A stretch of 64,000 nucleotides of DNA from Dryas octopetala (lineage: Eukaryota > Streptophyta > Magnoliopsida > Rosales > Rosaceae). Under the pieces are notes generated by a model, which did not search any database, had not been told where the DNA came from, and saw only the letters and a list, made by a program, of their open reading frames with translations. This document shows positions 59,325 through 64,000 of the stretch, in pieces (position 1 is the first letter of the stretch; every line of letters begins with the position of its first letter). Where the stretch lies: the NCBI GenBank assembly GCA_963921425.1, contig OY992838.1:6510001-6574000 (forward strand). The letters are read 5' to 3'. A program made the translations under genes and the position numbers.

Positions 59325-59820
59325 TTGTAAGTACCACAAAAATTGGGTTATGTGTTTCTGTGTGGGACTCTTGCTGCAATTGATGAAACGAAAGTGAAAA
59401 ATGATCTCTAATATGATTTTTTTTTCTTTTTCTGCACATTCACAAAGTTTTGCAGCCATGGAGAAGTTGGAATGAGGGGACAGCTTCAAATTTAATAGAT
59501 CCAATGTCGAGGACTGGCTCAAGAAGTGAAATAATGAGATGCATCCACATTGGATTGTTATGTGTGCAACAAAATATAGCAGATAGGCCAACCATGACTT
59601 TAGTTATTCTCATGCTTACTAGCAACTCTCTCAGTCTACCAGTACGTACGTACCCTCACAACCACCATTTTTTATGTATAATGGCACCGGATCGTCATCT
59701 GAAATGTCTTCCGGATTTGTGAATAATTCAGGTGTGACACAGTCGGATCGATCTAAGAGCAACTCTGTTCAAAAACTGTCACATGAGACTCCAATTGCAG
59801 AGCTATCTCCTCGCTAGCTA
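59325..59820 (+). pseudogene. Extra copy of the last CRK exon and its intron
   Basis: Bases 59325-59455 match the last intron of CRK copy B (from tttgtaagtaccacaaaaa) and 59456-59820 match its exon 7, ending in the same ELSPR and stop. Within it gtac is repeated three times where copy B has one (about 59641-59652), shifting the frame, so the proper tail is lost. It lies 190 bp past the stop of copy B and has no upstream kinase exons of its own. Confidence 0.85.
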
Positions 59821-59946
59821 GTGCTTGATGATGGAATGAAACTACAATATTATGAAATGTTTATGTTTATAAATTTTTAATTTTGTACCACTTTGGTTCA
59901 TTTTCTTTTAGATAATGTGGTTGAATTTTTAGGACCTTAGGATAGG

Positions 59947-60240
59947 CAAGGAGTAAATTTTGGTTTCGAGGAAATTTCGATTTCGACAAAATTAGACAAA
60001 AACGACGGAAATTGCTATCAAAATACGAAAATTTTGAATGAAACTTAATCATATATTTATTTAACATATTATCTATTACATTGATAAAAAATATTGAAGA
60101 AATCAAATTATATAATAGGTTTCATGTGATATAAGATGAATATAATGCGCTCTGGAAGCAAATACTGTTAAATAAAATTAGTATAATGAATAAATAAAAT
60201 TAGTATATTCTTTATATTCTATAATCTATACACTAATCCT
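59947..60240. mobile_element. Truncated second copy of the AAATTTCG hAT-like element
   Basis: It begins caaggagtaaattttggttt and follows the left part of the element at 37074-38256 for about 290 bp (shared ttgaatgaaactt, cattgataaaaaa, gtgatataagatgaatataatgc). It has a 17-bp local doubling near 60180-60200. The right part is missing. The join at about 60240 runs into a different sequence, aaggcctcgtttgggattgc, that looks like the start of another small transposon. Confidence 0.8.
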
Positions 60241-60313
60241 AATACTAAGGCCTCGTTTGGGATTGCGGTGGAAGACCCAAAAGCTATTGTGGATGACAAT
60301 TCTCAATCACCTA

Positions 60314-60796
60314 TGATGCAGAACGGATGGCGGAGAAGTTTATGCAACAGCTTGATCGTCGCAAACCCAAGAAATTGGGGAAATGATTTCTACTAGTCGG
60401 AGGGTTTGGCTCAGAACGTGGTACTAATGCATATCGTCGCGAAGGGAATCGCGAGACGAATCAAACTCATAGCTATGCCATGACGTATGGGCTTTTTCGG
60501 CCATCCGAGATCGTTTAGGGCCTCAAAACGGCATTTTAAACTTTTAGACATTTTATTTATTTTCGTTTATATTTTATTTGGGTTTGTAATTATCCGTGGG
60601 CCTTAATTATATGGTTGTTTGCGCCCTAGGATTTCGTTAAGCGTACTTAAGCAATTTTACAATTGCTAGCGGATGATCCTATTATTATCTTTATCAAACT
60701 AATTGTTGAGGTTTTCTCTCAATTTCCTGGTGGATTCCAGGCTTCTTGTTCTTCTAGGTTTACGTTTGTAGACCTTTGGCTGGTTGTTCTGCATCA
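60314..60796 (+). mobile_element. 5' LTR of a Ty3/gypsy retrotransposon
   Basis: It starts tgatgcagaac and ends gttctgcatca, an exact inverted pair, 483 bp long. A primer site follows two bases later. The five bases in front are accta. The 3' LTR lies beyond the window, so the target duplication cannot be checked. Confidence 0.85.
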
Positions 60797-60798
60797 AG

Positions 60799-60810
60799 TG
60801 GTATCAGAGC
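60799..60810 (+). other. Primer-binding site (initiator tRNA-Met)
   Basis: tggtatcagagc, complementary to the 3' end of initiator tRNA-Met, two bases after the 5' LTR. It primes minus-strand DNA synthesis of the retrotransposon. Confidence 0.9.
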
Positions 60811-60844
60811 AGGTCTCTCCTCTTCGATATCGTTGATTCAAGCA

Positions 60845-63800
60845 ATGGGCGACCGTGAAAATGCAGAACCAATCACTCGAGCGGATCTGGATGCCCAGAA
60901 CCGTCGAATTGACAATCTGTCTGTGCAATTTGGTGAGATTCGAGATTTATTAAGGCAAGCGGTTGGCAATATTGGTGTTAATAATGGGAGAGTAGTCGCT
61001 AATAATGGTGGTATCAATCAGGGGGGCGAAAACGTGGGAAACCCCGGGGGACGTCGTGTGCAAGAGAGTGACTCCGAATCTGAGGAGGAAATCGAAGAAC
61101 TACCCCAGCAAAATAACCAGAATCGTCCTAATAATAATCACCGTTTTGATGACTATAGGATTAAAGCAGACATTCCAAACTTTGCGGGTAACCTAAAGAT
61201 TGAGGATTTCTTGGATTGGTTGGTGGAGGTGGAGAGGTTTTTCGAGATTATGGAGATTCAGGAGTCCAAGATGGTGAAGATGGTCGCTTTCCGTCTGAAA
61301 AGTACTGCGGCTGTGTGGTGGGATCAATTGCAGAATACCCGCCAGAGGCAAGGAAAGAGTCGTATTCGGACGTGGCGAAGGATGAAACAACTCATGATGG
61401 GCAGATTCCTTCCTGCAGATTACGAACAAATTTTGTATCGCATGTTTATAAGCTGCGTGCAGGGCAATAGAGCAGTGGCTGATTACACGGATGAATTTAT
61501 GCGATTGGCAGAACGTAACCATCTGCAGGAGACAGAAAACCAGAAGGTTGCAAGGTATGTGAACGGGTTGAAATCCTCTATTCAAGAAAGAATTGGATTG
61601 CAGAATATGTGGACCTTGCAGGAGGCAATTAACACAGCATTGAAGGCCGAGTTAATGGACAAAGAGAAGCGCCAATTAACTTATCGGAGGAGTGTAACAG
61701 ATTCCTTTGAAGCGAGTGCCGTTGTTCCTACTGATAAAGGGAAAACTGGGCAGAGTAGCGGGGGTGCATCGAAATCTTCGAATTTCCCAGCGAGAGGAAC
61801 GATTGAAAGTAGTGGCAGGAATTTTGATAGAGGAGGGCAGTTTCGCAGCCAACCCCAAAAACAAAACCCGTACGCCAGACCCACTACAGATATTTGCTAT
61901 AGATGCGGCAAACCCGGGCATCGTTCGAATGTTTGCCCTGAGCGAAGACAGGCCAACTTAGTAGAAGCGGAGGAACCTGAAGAGGAAGAAGAAGAAGCAG
62001 CTGACGATGATTATGCAGGGGCTGAGTTTGCCCTTGAAGAGGGGCTGGAAAGAATTAATTTGGTGCTACAACGAGTTCTTTTGGCTCCAAAAGAGGAAGG
62101 GCAACGGCGAAGTATCTTTCGTTCTCTCTGTTCAATTAAAAACAAAGTGTGCAGTGTGATTGTCGACAATGGCAGCTGTGAAAACTTCGTGTCGAAAAAG
62201 GTGGTCGAGCATTTCCAGTTACCAACAGAGCCGCATGAGACGCCTTATTCGCTGGGCTGGGTGAAGAAAGGACCTTCAGTTCGTGTTACTGAAACTTGCC
62301 GAGTGCCACTCTCCATTGGTAGACATTATAGGGAAGAAGTGTTGTGTGATGTGATTGACATGGATGCGTGCCATGTACTGTTGGGACGCCCTTGGCAGTT
62401 TGATTTGGATACGACATTTAAGGGACGAGATAATGTGGTGCTATTTACTTGGAACAAGCATAAAATTGCTATGGCTCCTATTACACAGTCAGGACAGCTA
62501 AGTGTGCCGGAAAGAGGAAATTCCAGTTTCCTGACCTTGACTAGCAGTGAGCGGGAGATTAATGAAGCAATAACTGAGGCTGACTCTTTCTTTCCTGTGG
62601 TACTGAAAGGTTTGTTGACAGTACACAAAGACACCACCATTCCTCCTGAAGTGCAGCAGATGTTGAGGAATTTTCAGGAGCTCATCGCTGACGAATTGCC
62701 TAATGAACTGCCACCTATGAGAGATATACAGCATCAAATTGATTTGGTACCCGGCGCTAGTTTACCAAATCTTCCCCATTACCGCATGAGTCCGAAGGAA
62801 AATGAGATTTTAAGGGAACAGATTGAAGACTTGTTGAAAAAAGGGTTCATTAGGGAAAGTATGAGTCCTTGTGCGGTTCCGGTCCTTTTAGTTCCAAAAA
62901 AGGGGAATGCGTGGCGTATGTGTGTTGACAGCCGGGCCATCAACAAGATTACAGTCAAGTACAGATTTCCTATTCCGCGCCTAGAAGACATGCTAGATGT
63001 GCTTGAAGGTTCTAAAGTGTTCACAAAAATAGACTTGCGAAGTGGCTACCACCAGATTCGAATTAAACCAGGTGATGAATGGAAAACGGCGTTCAAAAGC
63101 AAGGATGGCCTATTTGAGTGGCTGGTGATGCCTTTCGGATTGTCCAACGCGCCTAGCACCTTCATGAGACTTATGAACCAGGTTCTTCGTCCATTTATTG
63201 GCTCTTTTGTTGTAGTTTATTTCGATGATATATTAATCTACAGCAGGTCCAAAGAAGAACACTTGGTTCATCTGAGACGAGTCTTGGGCGTACTGAAAGA
63301 AAATTCGTTGTATGTGAATCTGAAAAAGTGTACTTTCTGCACCAACAAGCTGCTGTTCTTGGGATTTGTAGTTGGTGAGGACGGTATACAGGTTGATGAT
63401 GAGAAGGTTAGAGCAATCCGGGATTGGCCGACTCCAAAATCAGTGACTGAGGTGAGGAGTTTCCATGGTCTGGCCACCTTTTACAGGCGGTTTGTGCGGA
63501 ATTTCAGTACCATTACTGCGCCTATCACGGAGTGTTTGAAGCGAGGCCGATTTAATTGGGGAGACGAGCAGGAGAAGAGTTTCGCTCTCATCAAAGAGAG
63601 ACTTTGCACTGCTCCGGTTCTAGCTCTTCCAAACTTTGAGAGAGTATTCGAGGTCGAATGTGATGCTAGCGGAGTGGGAGTGGGTGCCGTACTCTCCCAA
63701 GAAAAAAGACCAGTAGCTTTCTTCTCTGAAAAACTAAGCGAAGCCCGTCAGAAATGGAGTACTTATGACCAAGAATTTTATGCAGTTGTAAGGGCATTGA

Positions 63801-64000
63801 AGCAATGGGAGCACTACCTGATCCAGAGGGAATTCGTACTGTTCACAGACCATCAGGCCCTGAAGTTCATTAACAGCCAGAAATATGTTAATAAAATGCA
63901 TGCCAGGTGGGTGACTTTTCTGCAGAAGTTCCCATTTGTTATTAAGCATAAGTCTGGAACTCTAAACCGGGTTGCTGATGCCCTAAGTAGAAGAGCTTCC
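60845..64000 (+). CDS. Ty3/gypsy gag-pol polyprotein (partial, open to window end)
   Basis: Retrotransposon polyprotein. One frame runs from ATG 60845 (MGDRENAEP) to the end of the window, 1052 codons without a stop or shift that I could find. In order: acidic N-terminus, gag ([32 protein letters not shown]), the CCHC zinc knuckle [14 protein letters not shown] from residue 351, aspartic protease with DNGS at 441 (the third residue of the usual D-S/T-G triad context is altered: DNG), reverse transcriptase with [20 protein letters not shown] and YFDD from residue 792, then RNase H ([27 protein letters not shown]). Integrase should follow outside. Fused gag and pol in one frame is common in plant gypsy elements. 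An open frame of this length suggests a young, possibly still mobile copy. Confidence 0.92.
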   Translation, partial: MGDRENAEPITRADLDAQNRRIDNLSVQFGEIRDLLRQAVGNIGVNNGRVVANNGGINQGGENVGNPGGRRVQESDSESEEEIEELPQQNNQNRPNNNHRFDDYRIKADIPNFAGNLKIEDFLDWLVEVERFFEIMEIQESKMVKMVAFRLKSTAAVWWDQLQNTRQRQGKSRIRTWRRMKQLMMGRFLPADYEQILYRMFISCVQGNRAVADYTDEFMRLAERNHLQETENQKVARYVNGLKSSIQERIGLQNMWTLQEAINTALKAELMDKEKRQLTYRRSVTDSFEASAVVPTDKGKTGQSSGGASKSSNFPARGTIESSGRNFDRGGQFRSQPQKQNPYARPTTDICYRCGKPGHRSNVCPERRQANLVEAEEPEEEEEEAADDDYAGAEFALEEGLERINLVLQRVLLAPKEEGQRRSIFRSLCSIKNKVCSVIVDNGSCENFVSKKVVEHFQLPTEPHETPYSLGWVKKGPSVRVTETCRVPLSIGRHYREEVLCDVIDMDACHVLLGRPWQFDLDTTFKGRDNVVLFTWNKHKIAMAPITQSGQLSVPERGNSSFLTLTSSEREINEAITEADSFFPVVLKGLLTVHKDTTIPPEVQQMLRNFQELIADELPNELPPMRDIQHQIDLVPGASLPNLPHYRMSPKENEILREQIEDLLKKGFIRESMSPCAVPVLLVPKKGNAWRMCVDSRAINKITVKYRFPIPRLEDMLDVLEGSKVFTKIDLRSGYHQIRIKPGDEWKTAFKSKDGLFEWLVMPFGLSNAPSTFMRLMNQVLRPFIGSFVVVYFDDILIYSRSKEEHLVHLRRVLGVLKENSLYVNLKKCTFCTNKLLFLGFVVGEDGIQVDDEKVRAIRDWPTPKSVTEVRSFHGLATFYRRFVRNFSTITAPITECLKRGRFNWGDEQEKSFALIKERLCTAPVLALPNFERVFEVECDASGVGVGAVLSQEKRPVAFFSEKLSEARQKWSTYDQEFYAVVRALKQWEHYLIQREFVLFTDHQALKFINSQKYVNKMHARWVTFLQKFPFVIKHKSGTLNRVADALSRRAS

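Overview
The window looks like nuclear DNA of a dicot plant. Genes are split by GT-AG introns, the intergenic DNA is AT-rich and full of plant transposons, and the recognisable families are LEUNIG, YUCCA, AOP-type 2-oxoglutarate oxygenases, cysteine-rich receptor-like kinases (CRK) and WAK-like receptors. Codon use and repeat families do not fix the species. Rosaceae is a guess only.

1.9-19.7 kb, minus strand: a degenerate triplication. Each unit is an AOP-like 2-oxoglutarate/Fe(II) oxygenase pseudogene followed, at higher coordinates, by all or part of a LEUNIG-type co-repressor. Unit 1 carries a LEUNIG copy cut down to its WD40 half, yet with every exon in frame. Unit 2 carries only a scrap of the last LEUNIG exon. 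Unit 3 carries the full 18-exon, 904-residue LEUNIG gene.

20-29 kb: gene-poor DNA upstream of LEUNIG, with microsatellites and a 742-bp foldback transposon.

29.2-31.0 kb, minus strand: an intact four-exon YUCCA flavin monooxygenase (auxin synthesis), closest to YUC4 from memory of the family.

31-46 kb: a transposon graveyard. It holds a hAT element with a second hAT-like element nested inside, a GGCC-rich inverted-repeat element, two TRIM elements, a 1.18-kb hAT-like element inserted into a three-unit tandem repeat, a probable solo LTR and a 341-bp tandem duplication. I see no convincing protein gene here.

46-59.8 kb, plus strand: a tandem cluster of four receptor-kinase loci. The first two join a WAKL14-like galacturonan-binding/EGF ectodomain to a CRK-type transmembrane/kinase exon set, and both are broken. 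The third is a DUF26 CRK with two ectodomain frameshifts. The fourth is a CRK with an intact ectodomain that has lost the splice acceptor in front of the YGYMAPE segment, followed by an extra copy of its last exon.

59.9-64.0 kb, plus strand: a truncated second copy of the hAT-like element, then a Ty3/gypsy retrotransposon with its 5' LTR, a tRNA-Met primer site and a gag-pol frame open to the end of the window.

The two themes are tandem duplication of real genes followed by decay, and heavy transposon insertion between them. LEUNIG and YUCCA are the clearly intact host genes.
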